From contig NC_087191.1 of NCBI RefSeq assembly GCF_035594125.1, forward strand, positions 3,711,467-3,775,466: a DNA stretch of 64,000 bases. Direction: 5' to 3'. Shown here one piece after another: positions 1-16,489 of the stretch; within the stretch, counting starts at the first letter, position 1; each line of letters starts with the position of its first letter. The position numbers and the translations under genes were made by a program. This DNA comes from Scylla paramamosain. Taxonomy: Eukaryota > Arthropoda > Malacostraca > Decapoda > Portunidae. The notes beneath the pieces are model-generated. The model saw nothing but the letters and a program-made list of their open reading frames with translations, was not told where the DNA came from and did no database searches.

Positions 1-1050
<1,050 letters not shown>

Positions 1051-1051
1051 C

Positions 1052-1399
1052 CGAGCTCCCTCGAAAGCAACTGAGTGATGATGCCATGTAGTATTTTACA
1101 GGAGTACTTTTAATCACCGCAATAATGTTATGATATTATCTCTCCTGCAGGATGAAAAGAAATATCACTGCAGATAAACTACATGTTTTTAATACCATTT
1201 GTCTTGCTATAAGATACTGTAATATTATTCCACAGTCTTCAAAAAATAAGATTAAACCATTCGTTATTTGACCAAGTGGCACCTCCGAGGCTGTGACAAT
1301 GCAACTGTCTGTCCCTCACCTCATAGCTACAGGCATAGCACATCCGCTAGTCCCATAGATTTTCAACTCCTCTGACGGGTAAACAAAGCTTAAAATGCA
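1052..1399 (+). mobile_element. Single arm of the foldback MITE seen whole at 28796-29596
   Basis: This stretch matches the right arm of the long inverted-repeat element at 29185-29530. Shared blocks include GAGTGATGATGCCA, TTTTAATCACYGCAATAATG, ACCATTTGTCTTG, AAGTGGCACCTCCGAGGCTG and CAACTCCTCTGA. Only one arm is present, and 1125-1173 carries extra sequence absent from the other copy. It lies between a (TA)n array and the gypsy relic. It is non-coding. Confidence 0.75.
1142..1173 (+). repeat. 32-bp direct repeat, copy 1 (copy 2 at 2248-2279)
   Basis: An identical 32-bp sequence starting CTCCTGCAGGATGAAAAG occurs here and at 2248-2279, 1.1 kb apart in the same orientation. The first copy interrupts the MITE arm. 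It could be a segmental duplication or the trace of an insertion between the repeats. Confidence 0.7.
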
Positions 1400-2377
1400 T
1401 ATGCATATATATATTGTGCTAGGGGGTTGAGCTAGCACATGTGGTAATGTCCAAGTCCAGGGATAACTGCGTAAACTATCTCCCAGTATAACAAACTGCG
1501 AAATACAGAGTAAATCTAAACAGCTCAGAGGCCAGCCGCTGACTGAGGGGGCGCGCGTGATGCCACCTATGGAGAGATAAAAAAAAAACAAAAGGGAAAC
1601 GAGAGGCGTTGTTCATACAAACTAAATATATAAATGATAAATCGTAGTCATAATGATAATAATGGCATAAAGAAAATGAACTTATAATATAAACATGGAC
1701 ATCCTATCATATAGCTCGGCCACACCTATGCTGCGAACCCCACAGCAAAAACAAAAACAAAAAAAAAATACGAGTAGCACAAGCACATCAAATAGTAAAA
1801 ATATGAAGACACAATAAGAATAAGAATAATAATGAGAAATATCGATATATGAACATGGAGAGTGCTTATCTAAGACACAAAAAGTAATAAATGAAGGCAA
1901 AACAAATATGTAAATGCACACACACACACACACAAAAAAATGCATAGAGAATACCATAAGGCACAAGAAAAATAATGAAGAGAATATGAAATATGTGTAC
2001 TTATATAGGGACAAATGTGTATTTGTATGTATTGGAGGAAGGCACACAAAAGCAAAGACAATAACATAATAGCAAGAAAGTAGAACAAGCAAAATTTCAG
2101 GAAATAACACAGAATGGAATAATAATAACAATGAAAAATACGTGGATATGGATGTATAGTGGACTTATCTTTGTAAGTCACACAAGATGATGCAATAAAA
2201 AGGACATAATAATAATATAAATAAACAAAAATGTTATGAAATGATCCCTCCTGCAGGATGAAAAGAAATATCACTGCAGGACAGCACAAAAACAGTAATC
2301 AATGTAATCCTAACATAAGCCATAAAAATAATAATCGCTCCCAGGGGCACAACAAAACAGACAAACCCATGGGACAG

Positions 2378-2382
<5 letters not shown>
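1400..2382. other. AT-rich non-coding sequence left of the gypsy relic
   Basis: No supported gene. The open frames here are low-complexity artefacts. 1588-1712 resembles 8480-8606 in the same orientation, as LTR remnants flanking the gypsy relic would (shared GAGAGGCG...ACATACAAA, AAATATATAAATGATAAA, ACATGGACATCCTATCAT). A short (CA)n lies at 1918-1936 and the second 32-bp direct repeat at 2248-2279. Confidence 0.5.

Positions 2383-2472
<90 letters not shown>
2383..2472. repeat. (GA)n microsatellite
   Basis: About 45 GA units just beyond the 3' end of the degenerate integrase on the minus strand. It makes spurious long open frames. Confidence 0.97.
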
Positions 2473-2476
<4 letters not shown>

Positions 2477-2589
2477 ACAAAAGTAAATGATAAATGTAAA
2501 ATGAGGCCCAGAAAAAAAAAAAAAAGAAACATACCCGGAGATGATAGGAATGTGTAGGGACACGATGAACAGAAGTATGAGAGACAGGT

Positions 2590-3655
2590 GGAGACTTAAA
2601 CTTCTGAAACGTCCGGATTTGCGACTGAGCATAGTAATCAGCGGAATGCAACGGCACACGTGGGGCTACTACTATGTCGTAAGGGAGACGTTTCTCTTCG
2701 CCTAACACAATATAGTGAGGAGTCTTTCCCGTAGACGAATTCACAGATCCACTAATGAAAGCAGCTACATGGGAAAGCCAATCTTCCCATGACTCATGGA
2801 GTTTACCTGCAACATGCCGAAGGATCTCCAAAATTTTTCTATTACTCCGTTCCACAAGTCCATTAGAAGCTGGATGGTGAGCAGTAATAAAACATTGAGA
2901 AATTCTGTACTGCAGGCAAATGGCATTAAGTACCTCATTTTTAAACTCTGAGACATTTTCAGAAAGCAAAACTGAAGGTGTAGTGAATGGACAAAGGAGG
3001 TTGGACACTAAAGCATGGGCCGCAACTGTAGCAGATTTGTTTGGCAAAGGTACAAGAATAAAAAAAAAAACGACTGAAATGATCACCGCAGACTAGAACA
3101 TAGGAAAATCCTTGATAACTGTGAGGTAATGGCAAAAAGTCCATAGCAACAGTATCAAAAGGACCAGCAGGGGTCGGATATTCAAGCATAGGAGCTGTGT
3201 GAGTGATACCTTTAGTTTGTGCACAAAAGACATTGAGCTGCATGATTTGTGATGTTAAGGCTCATCGTAGACCAGTAATAACGCTTACAAGTCATTATTA
3301 AAGATTTGTCACGGCCATGATGACCAAACTGGGGAGCATCATGAATGAGCTGAAGCACAGATGAAACTAAAGAAGTGGGGATGACAAGTTGCGTCACTGC
3401 TTTCTCATAAACTGACACAGTATGGCATAATATACCATCAACAAGGGAAAACTGAGACAAAGGTACATGCAACTTGGGTAAAACAGACTCATCACCCGAT
3501 TGTAAGGCATACTCGTATACCACAGCAGACCATAAAGGGTCTTGATGATGGGCAACAGAAAGTTCCTCTCGTGAGAAATTAGTAATTTCTGACACAGAAG
3601 CAACAACAACATTTCGAGAGAGAGCATCTGTAGTTACGTTTGCTTTACCGGGCAA
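2590..3655 (-). pseudogene. Gypsy integrase (HHCC and catalytic core), broken
   Basis: The frame 3655-3212 begins with the RNase H/integrase linker (PGKANVTTDALSRN). It continues with an HHCC zinc-binding module: HDAPQFGHHGRDK, then CLLC. After a frame change the catalytic core follows. The motif MDFLPLP holds the first acidic residue. The second acidic site lies in the SEFKNEV block, where the preceding residue appears to be Glu rather than the usual Asp. NGLVERSNRKILE holds the last Glu. GKTPHYIVLGEEKRLPYDIV closes the core. Integrase would join LTR cDNA to host DNA. At least one frameshift (about 3090-3240) makes it non-functional. The C-terminal extension runs into poly-A and (GA)n. Confidence 0.85.
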
Positions 3656-3694
3656 ATATCTGATTCCCGGTTTAAATTGATTGACTATGACAAA

Positions 3695-4150
3695 TCATCT
3701 GGCGAGACAACCTGATAAATTTTTACCCTTGAAAAGGTGAAGCAGGGTAGCATGATCAGTCAATTGGTAGCCATAGATGATGTCACGAAAATGACATAAA
3801 GCCAGAGCCTCTAGATGAGTAACTGAATAGCGAGCCTCATTACCATTTAGGGTACGGCTGGCATGCTCAATAACCTGAGGACAAGAAGTCTCAGTCTGCT
3901 GCATTAGAACAGCGCCTACTCCCAAACCACTTGCACCGGTGAAGAGTGTAAAAGGCAAACTGTAATCTGGAGAGGCAATGACTGGAGCATGAATGAGTGC
4001 ACGTTTGAATCGGACAAAGCTAGCTTGCTGGGCGTCGTGCCATATGAAAGAGACATCATTTTTTAGAAGGCGCGTGAGAGAGGACGCAATGGATGCAAAA
4101 TCTCTGATGAATGCACGGTAAAAACCCGCAAGACCGATGAAAGAACGCAC
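3695..4150 (-). pseudogene. Gypsy RNase H domain and RT thumb
   Basis: The open frame of 151 residues begins in the RT connection (RSFIGLAGFYRAFIRDFA, compare GLxxYYRxFI in gypsy). It runs through a gypsy-type RNase H: ASPDYSLPFTLFTGASGLGVGAVLMQ, the YSVTHLEALAL block with the catalytic Glu, and TDHATLLHLF. The usual first catalytic Asp (xxTDAS) reads FTGAS here, a Gly in place of Asp, consistent with a dead enzyme. RNase H normally degrades the RNA of the RNA-DNA hybrid. Confidence 0.82.
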
Positions 4151-4830
4151 TTTTAAACTGCTCGAACTTTGGCATCAGTAGTGTGAATGCTATCCTTGTC
4201 AACTACATGACCTAAAAACTCAGTGCGTGAGGGAAGGAATTTACACTCAAGAAGGTTAAGTTTAAAACCTGCTTCTTGAAATTTTTGCATAATAAGTTCG
4301 AGTTTGTCGGTGAGACTCATGATCACGAGACCAAGATCAAATCATCAAGGTATACAAAACAAACCATCGCCAATAAGACCTTGAGAAAGACTATTAACAA
4401 GTCGTTGGCAAGTCAGGGGCGACCCATTGGCGCACGGAGCCACTCATAATGACCTGATGGCGTAGAAAATGTATTAATCTACTAAAATCCAGTGAAATTT
4501 GCCAAAAATATGATTTGAGGTCAAGAGTAGTGAATACAGTGCTATCTTTTCCGATGGACTGCAAAAGTTAACTTAAAACAGGAAGACAATAATGATCAGG
4601 GACGGTCACAGAGTTAACTATCCGAAAATAAACTACAGCACGAAAAGAACCGTCTTTCTTTGGAACCAAAAACAGTGGTGAGTCCCACGGAGAGTGTGAT
4701 TCTTGGATGATATCGTCTTCCAGCTTTCCATCAACTAAATTCTGAACAACAGCACGCTAACTGTGAGGCAAACGATAGGAAGGCATAAAAGAAGGACGTG
4801 TATCAGGTTTTAACTGAATGTGATGCGGAA
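4150..4830 (-). pseudogene. Gypsy reverse transcriptase palm/fingers, frameshifted
   Basis: Minus-strand translation gives the catalytic box FVYLDDLILVS near 4335-4365, so the two catalytic aspartates remain. The approach region (HHIQLKPDTRPSF, SYRLPHS) lies at 4755-4830. Between them several stops and frame changes break the frame, so no single open frame covers the domain. Confidence 0.8.
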
Positions 4831-5500
4831 TACGATCTGTGACACCAAGAGGTTCATAAGGCAAAGCAACAGCTGGTTTATGTTTGACTAGCAAGTCAGG
4901 GAGACGAGACTTTGCGTTTGGGAAATCCAACACCTTAACATGAGCTGGAAGCTGAGGAATGAGATCAGCAGTATCATGAGAAATATTTGTATTAGGAGAA
5001 ACAGAAGCGATAAGATGTGGAGAGTCATCAAAGGACTTACTTTCGCAGACTTCAAAAGGACTAAGAAGTACGCCGTTCTTAAGAGAAATCGGGGCACCAG
5101 TTAGATTAGTCAACAAGGCATCAGTTACATGATCTTCTCGGACACAGGAAAGAGTACTTTCAAGAGCCAACCTATGAACGCGAACAGACTCTGGCAAAGA
5201 TAAGACGCAGGAGTAAACAGGCGCATTTGTCACGCGAACGGGAAGGCGAACAGCACTCATGGGGCCCACTCGCTGATCTCCAGTCACAACAACAGAACAG
5301 ACATCCACAGCAGAGACTGAACGTTTTGACTCTGTGAAATCAGGCAGTGAAAAACCGTGATCTGTGGTGCGTAAATGCTTTAAAGTGTGAACAGGAGATT
5401 TAGAGGTTAAGAGTGGTGCCGGAATGTCCATTGCATAAATAACAATATCCTGATATGAAATAGCATGGTGCTGATGAAAAACATCAATACCATGAGTCAC
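4757..5500 (-). pseudogene. Gypsy pol linker between protease and RT
   Basis: A 247-residue open frame with gypsy-pol style content (VVVTGDQRVGP, VRLPVRVTNAPV, TGAPISLKNGVLL, then RLPDLLVKHKPA and the start of RT). Its N-terminal two thirds correspond to the poorly conserved spacer that follows protease in many invertebrate gypsy elements. It ends at the RT N-terminus, where the next stop falls. Confidence 0.65.
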
Positions 5501-5582
5501 AAGCGAGTCAAGTCCTAATAGACCAATACTTCTGAGAACAAAATCAGAAGTTACAAGAATTTTTCTTCAAATGGTGGTGAAT

Positions 5583-5948
5583 TTATGACAAGAGACAAGG
5601 GAGATCAACTGTACCAAGGACATGTAAGGAAGAACCTTGTACACTGAAAAGATTATTGTCAGCAGGCTGTAAGGGAAGATTAAATAGATATTTAAATTTG
5701 GAATAAGCTTGGACACTCAAGAGATTACAAGAAACACAAGTGTCAATTCCCAAGGAAAGAGGAGTGCCATAAGAAAAGCACTGGTAACCTTGCATACCTT
5801 GAGAAGCAGCAATGACATTGGAAAGAGTGAGAGAGTGCTCCGGACAAGACGACACTAATTTTTCCCGCGTTGAGTTTGACGGCTTTGAAAATTTGACGGA
5901 GAGGCCGTCACAACTTGCTCCTTTTGCCATTCTAGAATTTTGAAACAT
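5583..5948 (-). pseudogene. Gypsy retropepsin-like protease, active site altered
   Basis: A 121-residue frame. The segment PLSLGIDTCVSCNLLS aligns with the retropepsin active-site region (consensus style L-D-T-G-A-S-x-N-L-I-S). The Asp-Thr is kept but the following Gly reads Cys, which is unusual for an active aspartic protease. FNLPLQPADNNLFSVQGSSLHVLG would be the flap region. The protease would process Gag-Pol. Alternative reading: plain decay of a dead element. Confidence 0.65.
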
Positions 5949-6132
5949 TTTTCTGTCATTTGGTTACTTGGACCATGAAGAAGGCAGAATTTAGATGAAC
6001 GCTTAGGAGACATCCGACGTCTTGGGACCGGAGACGGTGAGCGAGTATACCGTGTCTAAGCAGAGGAATGAAAGCGGACAGACGCTCAAGAGGCATACGA
6101 GGTCTCGGGGCCGGAGATGGTGAGCGCGTATA

Positions 6133-7058
6133 TCATGTAGGAGCAAAGGAATTAAAATGGACATGACGACCAGGTGAGGAAGGTTTAGGACGAGAGTGGC
6201 CTGAAAACTGCTTTAAGGGCACATTCCTAGAAGTTGTGTCATGCTCCGGTGGAGGCGATGAGCGAGCAGACTTGAGTTTTTTTCTTAAAAAGGAAGCAAT
6301 GTGAGTTGGTGTGACCACCTTTGCGACAATAGGTGTATTAAAAAAACTGAACAGGAGGAAGGCAAGACTTAAGAGGAAATACGATCAACGGGAAGACGTC
6401 TGAGGTGGTGAAGGTGCAGGAGATGGGTCAATTACAACAGGTGACAAGCTATGACCATGAGGCAATTCCTGCAATTTATTACTGATTTTCATGGCAAAAT
6501 AAAAAATGGAGTCAGTGGGTTTAATCTCAATGATGGAAGCAACACGTCTTTCCTAAGGAGTAAGATAATTAAAATAGCTTGTGAGCTCCAAGAAGACTTG
6601 TAGATTATCTAGACTCATCTGACCATTTTGTATCCAGTTTCCGGACTTCAAAAATGCAATAGCATCATGTGGGTATTCGGTACCATGAATTTGATCGACC
6701 ATGTGAGCTGCGTAGTATACGACTCGGCATAACGAGAAGCCCAAAGAAAAGAATCGTGAGTCCGTGAAGCTCCAAAGTCACGCAAGAAATTAATACGAAA
6801 CTCAGTATTGTCATTTTGAAGCATATAAGGCTGAAAGCAGTGAGCGGACATCATGGTAAAGGCAAGTGATCCTGGAATCAACTGCAACCTGACGAACGAC
6901 ATCTTCTCTGTCCCCGAGGTGATGTTTCTGTTTGTCATCAACTCCTCATATTGCTGTAAAACCGACAATACAGAATGGTTGGGGTCTTCACCCAAAAATG
7001 TTTTAATGGTATGGTCCTGGTGCAAGAGTTTGATAGTGGGGGCAGAAGGAGGAGCCAT
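6133..7058 (-). pseudogene. Gypsy gag with one degraded zinc knuckle
   Basis: A likely start Met at 7058 (MAPPSAPTIKLL) opens a gag-like frame to 6648 (blocks FLGEDPNHSVLSVLQQYEELM and MSAHCFQPYMLQNDNTEFRINFLRDFGA). It continues after frame changes. At 6331-6295 the minus strand encodes YCRKGGHTNSHC, a CCHC-type RNA-binding knuckle lacking its first Cys. It is followed by a basic, Ser/Pro-rich tail (6318-6133). Gag would form the particle. Stops at about 6548 and 6340 break the frame. Confidence 0.7.
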
Positions 7059-7159
7059 AGTGGCAGCAGGAGAAGCAGAACACAAGAACAGAACAGAATC
7101 AGCACACAAGTACAAAAACATAAAATGGTAAAATATCAGTACTAGGAGTGAGCACAAAT

Positions 7160-8479
7160 ATAAGTGAGTTAGGCTAACTCGGCCTCAATAAATAAACAAA
7201 AGCTATAACACAACCCAACTGGATAAGGTGTAGGCTTGGGGCTGCTGCAGCTTCAGCTAGGAGAGGCATAGGTATGGGGCAAGTATAAGGGAGCTGTGGG
7301 AGCCCAAGGGTTGACAAAGACACAGGGAACACCAGAACACACACACAGCATACACACTAGACCGGCACGGTTACTGCAAAACGATCCAGGATAAATAAAA
7401 ATGCACAAAGACAAAAAAATGTATATGCCTAGGGAAAAACATTGTACAAATGCAAGAAAATGCGGTTTATAAAAATGTTAAATACAGGCAGAGACAGTAA
7501 TTGTGGGTGTATGTGTTAAATGATGCGTGCATAGCTGTGGTTGATGGTAATACTTTAGAAAGACATAGCATAATGAAAACCAATAAACACAAAAGCCTAA
7601 GAAAAAATAAAAATAGAGGATGATGCACAAAATGGCGGCACGGCTGGAAACAGCCAATCAGAGACCGGGATAAGGTACCGTGGCCTATCAGAGAGGAGGA
7701 AAATGTAAACAAAGGCCAAGGACCAATGAAAGGAAGCAACACAAGCCGGAAAATCAGTAGGGAGCCAATGAAAGAGTAGTCGGCAAAAATGAACGCCAAA
7801 ACAGAGGAGCAAAGGCGGTAAGTGCAAAAAAAAAAAAAAAAAATCACCAGACAAAAATAAGAGAGCCACAGCAAGGCAAATATATACCAGATATTAGATA
7901 AAAACTGAGAGCTGTGACAGGGCGGGAGGCCTGGGGGATGACGATGGACACAGATCACAAGCAGGCAGAACCAGGACAAAGCACAGGGTCTGGGAAACAG
8001 GCAGGGAACAAGCCGGTGACAAGGAGGCAGATTCCTCTAAGCGTGTTGGAAAATCCAAATCGTAGAACAACCCCAAAGCCTATAAGGCACTCAGCAAATA
8101 CAGCGGCAGTGTGGGGACAGGAACACTGAAGTGGATCTAGGCTGTAGCGCAAGGAAGTGATGTATGCATGACGGGACGATAAAGCACGTAGTGGTGTGCC
8201 TGGGGGCTAAAAGCAGCGACGGCAGCTCAGAAATCCAAAAATCACTCAGGATAGGCACAGAAAGCAGCTTGATAGCAGGTGGCACACTAAAGGAGGCTCG
8301 GCCAAAAACAGGAACAGACGTAATAGAAGCACGAGGCGGGAGCACGTGGTGTAAAGCTTGGGCACGTCAACAAAGGGAGTCCGCTCGCAGCAGGACATAT
8401 AAAAAAAAAAAAAAAAATCGCAGGAGGCACTGTGGGAGCACCGTTGCCATCAAATATGTGCTTGTAGAGTGATCAAACA
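7160..8479. other. Non-coding stretch right of the gypsy gag
   Basis: No gene recognised. This is where the 5' LTR and leader of the gypsy relic should lie, but no clear LTR boundary or primer-binding site was seen. Poly-A runs occur at 7827-7843 and 8401-8417. Confidence 0.4.
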
Positions 8480-8603
8480 CAGGCAAAAGGAGAACGAGAG
8501 GCGATGTACATACAAATCAAATATATAAATGATAAACAGTAGTAATAATGATAAAAATGGTATAACGAAAATAAACTTATAATATGTACATGGACATCCT
8601 ATC

Positions 8604-8606
<3 letters not shown>
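8480..8606 (+). repeat. Direct-repeat partner of 1588-1712, candidate LTR remnant
   Basis: Roughly 80% similar by eye to 1588-1712 in the same orientation, 6.9 kb apart, with the gypsy coding region between. The similarity stops here at the (TA)n array that borders a family J insertion. Confidence 0.45.

Positions 8607-8698
<92 letters not shown>
8607..8698. repeat. (TA)n microsatellite
   Basis: About 46 TA units directly against the 3' end of the family J copy that begins at 8699. Confidence 0.97.
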
Positions 8699-13276
<4,578 letters not shown>

Positions 13277-13969
13277 GAAGTGTCTTGAAACCTCCCTCTT
13301 GAAGGAATTCAAGTCATAGGAAGGTGGCAGAAGCAGGCAGCAAGTTCCAGAGTTTACCAGAGAAAAGGATGAATGATTGAGAATACTGGTTAACTCTTGC
13401 GTTAGAGAGGTGGACAGAATAGGGGTGAGAGAAAGAAGAAAGTCTTGTGCAACGACGCCGCGGGAGGAGGGGAGGCATGCAGTTAGCAAGATCAGAAGAG
13501 CAGTTAGCATGAAAATAGCGGTAGAAGACAGCTAGAGATGCAACATTGCGGCGGTGAGAGAGGCTGAAGACAGTCAGTTAGAGGAGAGGAGTTGATGAGA
13601 CGAAAAGCTTTTGATTCCACCCTGTCTAGTAGAGCAGTATGAGTGGAACCCCCACAGACATGTGAAGCATACTCCATACATGGACGGATAAGGCCCTTGT
13701 ACAGAGTTAGCAGCTGGTGGGGTGAGGAAAACTGGCGGAGACGTCTCAGAACACCCAACTTCATAGAGGCTGTTTTAGCTAGAGATGAGATGTGAAGTTT
13801 TCAGTTCAGATCAGTAAAGGACAGACCAAGGATGTTCAGTGTAGAAGAGGGGGACACTTGAGTGTCACTGAAGAAGAGGGGATAGTTGTCTGGAAGGATG
13901 TGTCGAGTTGATAGATGGAGGAATTGAGTTTTTGAGGCATTGACCAATACCAAGTTTGCTCTGCCCCAT

Positions 13970-14692
13970 TCAGAAATTTAAAAAAAAATCAGAAGTCAAG
14001 CGTTCTGTGGCTTCCCTGCGTGAAATATTTACCTCCTGAAGGGTTGGACGTCTATGAAAAGACGTGGAAAAGTGCAGGGTTGTATCATCAGCGTAGGAGT
14101 GGATAGGACAAAAAGTTTGGTTTAGAAGATCATTAATGAATAATAAGAAGAGAGTGGGTGACAGGACAGAACCCTGAGGAACACCACTGTTAATAAATTT
14201 AGGAGAAGAACAGTGACCGTATACCACAGCATCAATAGAAAGGTCAGAAAGGAAACTTGAGATGAATTTACAGAGAGAAGGATAGAAGCCGAAGGAGGGC
14301 AGTTTGGAAATCAAAGCTTTGTGCCAGACTCTATCAAAAGCTTTTGATATGTCCAAGGCAACACCAAAAGTTTCACCAAAATCTCTAAAGGAGCATGACC
14401 AAGACTCAGTAAGGAAAGCCAGAAGATCACCAGCAGAGCGGCCTTGACGGAACCCGTACTGGCGATCAGATAGAAGGTTGTGAAGTGATAGGTGTTTAAG
14501 AATCTTCCCGTTGAGGATAGATTCAAAAACTTTAGATAGGCAGGAAATTAAAGCAATAGGACGGTAGTTTGAGAGATTAGAACGGTCACCCTTATTAGGA
14601 ACAGGTTGAATGTAGGCAAACTTCCAGTAAGAAGGAAAGGTAGATGTAGACAGACAGAGTTGAAAGAGTTTGACTAGGCAGGGTGCAAACAC
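13970..14692 (-). pseudogene. Family J reverse transcriptase domain
   Basis: 240 residues with the non-LTR RT blocks in order: YIQPVPNKGDRSNLSNYRPI (finger), YGFRQGRSAGDLLAFLTESW, LDISKAFDRVWHKALISKL (first catalytic Asp), NSGVPQGSVLSPTLFLLFIND and HSYADDTTLHFS (catalytic YADD). It copies element RNA into DNA at the nicked target. The frame ends early at a stop in the thumb. This is the longest open RT segment of the family in the window. Confidence 0.88.
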
Positions 14693-14754
14693 GGAGGCAC
14701 AGTTTCGGAGAACAATAGGAGGGACCCCATCAGGTTTTTAAGCCTTCCGAGGGT

Positions 14755-16333
14755 TTAGGCCAGCGAGGGCATGGAAAACATCATTGAGAGGAATTTTAAT
14801 AGGTAGCATGAAATAGTCAAAGGGTGGAGGAGGGGAGGGAGGAACAAGCCCAGAATCGTCCAAGGTAGAGTTTTTAGCAAAGGTTTGAGCGAAGAGTTCA
14901 GCTTTAGAAATAGATGTGATAGCAGTGGTGCCACCTGGTTGAAATAAAGGAGGGAAAGAAGAAGAAGCAAAGTTATTGGAGATATTTTTGGCTAGATGTC
15001 AGAAATCACGAGGGGAGTTAGATCTTGAAAGGTTTTGACACTTTCTGTTAATGAAGGAGTTTTTGGCTAGCTGGAGAACAGACTTGGCATGGTTCCGGGC
15101 AGAAATATAAAGTGCATGAGATTCTGGTGATGGAAGGCTTAAGCACCTTTACTGGGCCACCTCTCTATCATGTATAGCACGAGAACAAGCTGTGTTAAAC
15201 CAAGGTTTAGAAGGTTTAGGACGAGAAAAAGAGTGAAGAATGTAAGCCTCCGTGCCAGACACTATCACCTCTGTTATGCGCTCAGCACAAAAAGACGGGT
15301 CTCTGACACGGAAGCAGTAGTCATTCCAAGGAAAATCAGCAAAATATCTCCTCAGGTCCCCCAAACTAGCAGAGGCCAAATGCCAGAGGCAGCTTCGCTT
15401 AGGGGGATCCTGAGGAGGGATTGGAGCGATAGGACAAGATACAGATACGAGATTGTGATCGGAGGAGCCCAACGGAGAAGAAAGGGTAACAGCATAAGCA
15501 GAAGGATTAGAGGTCAGGAAAAGGTCTAGAATGTTGGGCGTATCTCCAAGACGGTCAGGAATATGAGTAAGGTGCTGCACCAATTGCTCTAAGTTGTGGA
15601 GGATAGCTAGTTCACCAGGATGGTCAGTGAAGGGAGAAGAAAGCCAAAGCTGGTGGTGAACATTGAAGTCTCCAAGAATGGAGATCTCTGCAAAAGGGAA
15701 GAGGGTCAGAATGTGCTCCACTTTGGAAGTTAAGTAGTCAAAGAATTTCTTATAGTCAGAGGAGTTAGATGAGAGGTATACAGCACAGATAAATTTAGTT
15801 TGAGAGTGACTCTGTAGTCGCAGCCAGATGGTGGAAAACTCTGAAGATTCAAGAGCGTGGGCACGAGAGCAGGTTAAGCCATTGCGCACATAAGCGCAGC
15901 ATCCAGCTTTGGATCGAAAATGAGAATAGAGAAAGTAGCAGGGAACAGAAAAGGGGCTACTGTCAGTTGCCTCAGACACCAGAGTTTCAGTGAGGAAAAG
16001 AAGATGAGGTTTAAAAGAGGAGAGGTGGTGTTCTACAGATTGAAAATTAGATCTTAGACTGCGAATGTTGCAGAAGTTAATGAAGAAAAAGTGGAGGGTG
16101 GTGTCAAGACACTGATGGGGACTCCGAGGCTGGTGTAGGAGTCGCCATGATGATTTAAAAAATTTTTTGAGTGAGGTGCTTGTAGTTTTGTGTGGAGGAA
16201 GAGAGTTGTCTTTAGAGGGTAGGCTGTGACTGCCCCCTTGTGTTGTAAGACACAAAGGGAAACGTTCAGTGAGGTCACAGCTGGGTTTAATGATAAGTTC
16301 ACAGCACCCCCTGAACAGTGCATTAGACCTCAC
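14755..16333 (-). pseudogene. Family J ORF, APE half plus linker
   Basis: The endonuclease domain spans about the first 240 residues of the protein. The linker after it contains the [13 protein letters not shown] block and the family-specific [18 protein letters not shown] segment, a conserved stretch between APE and RT in Jockey/CR1-type proteins. The original [10 protein letters not shown] start at 16134 is followed by a deletion, so the APE frame is here entered from an upstream frame. The protein stops at 15149, before RT. Confidence 0.8.
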
Positions 16334-16379
16334 TGGGAGTAAACATCGTTTCGGCAGGTGTCTACTGCCTCCTTCGTTT

Positions 16380-16479
<100 letters not shown>

Positions 16480-16489
16480 GCGTTGGCGT

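Larger units (their letters stand above)
2530..7058 (-). mobile_element. Ty3/gypsy LTR retrotransposon internal region, degenerate
   Basis: On the minus strand gag, zinc knuckle, protease, RT, RNase H and integrase follow in the order typical of Ty3/gypsy (integrase last). Every domain is recognisable but broken by stops and frameshifts, so the element is dead. No complete LTR pair was found. The only candidate is the similarity between 1588-1712 and 8480-8606, whose right copy is interrupted by (TA)n and a family J insertion. Separate parts are listed below. No envelope-like ORF was seen. Confidence 0.88.

Noticed and set aside
1682..2289. Minus-strand frames of 139-149 codons rich in Phe, Leu, Tyr and Cys
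   Set aside because: AT-rich low-complexity sequence. No family motif, and hydrophobicity follows from composition.
15170..15529. 119-codon plus-strand ORF opposite a family J copy (similar frames at 8164, 17862, 20741, 38564, 46088)
   Set aside because: They are the antisense of the conserved family J linker, so they recur wherever the linker occurs.
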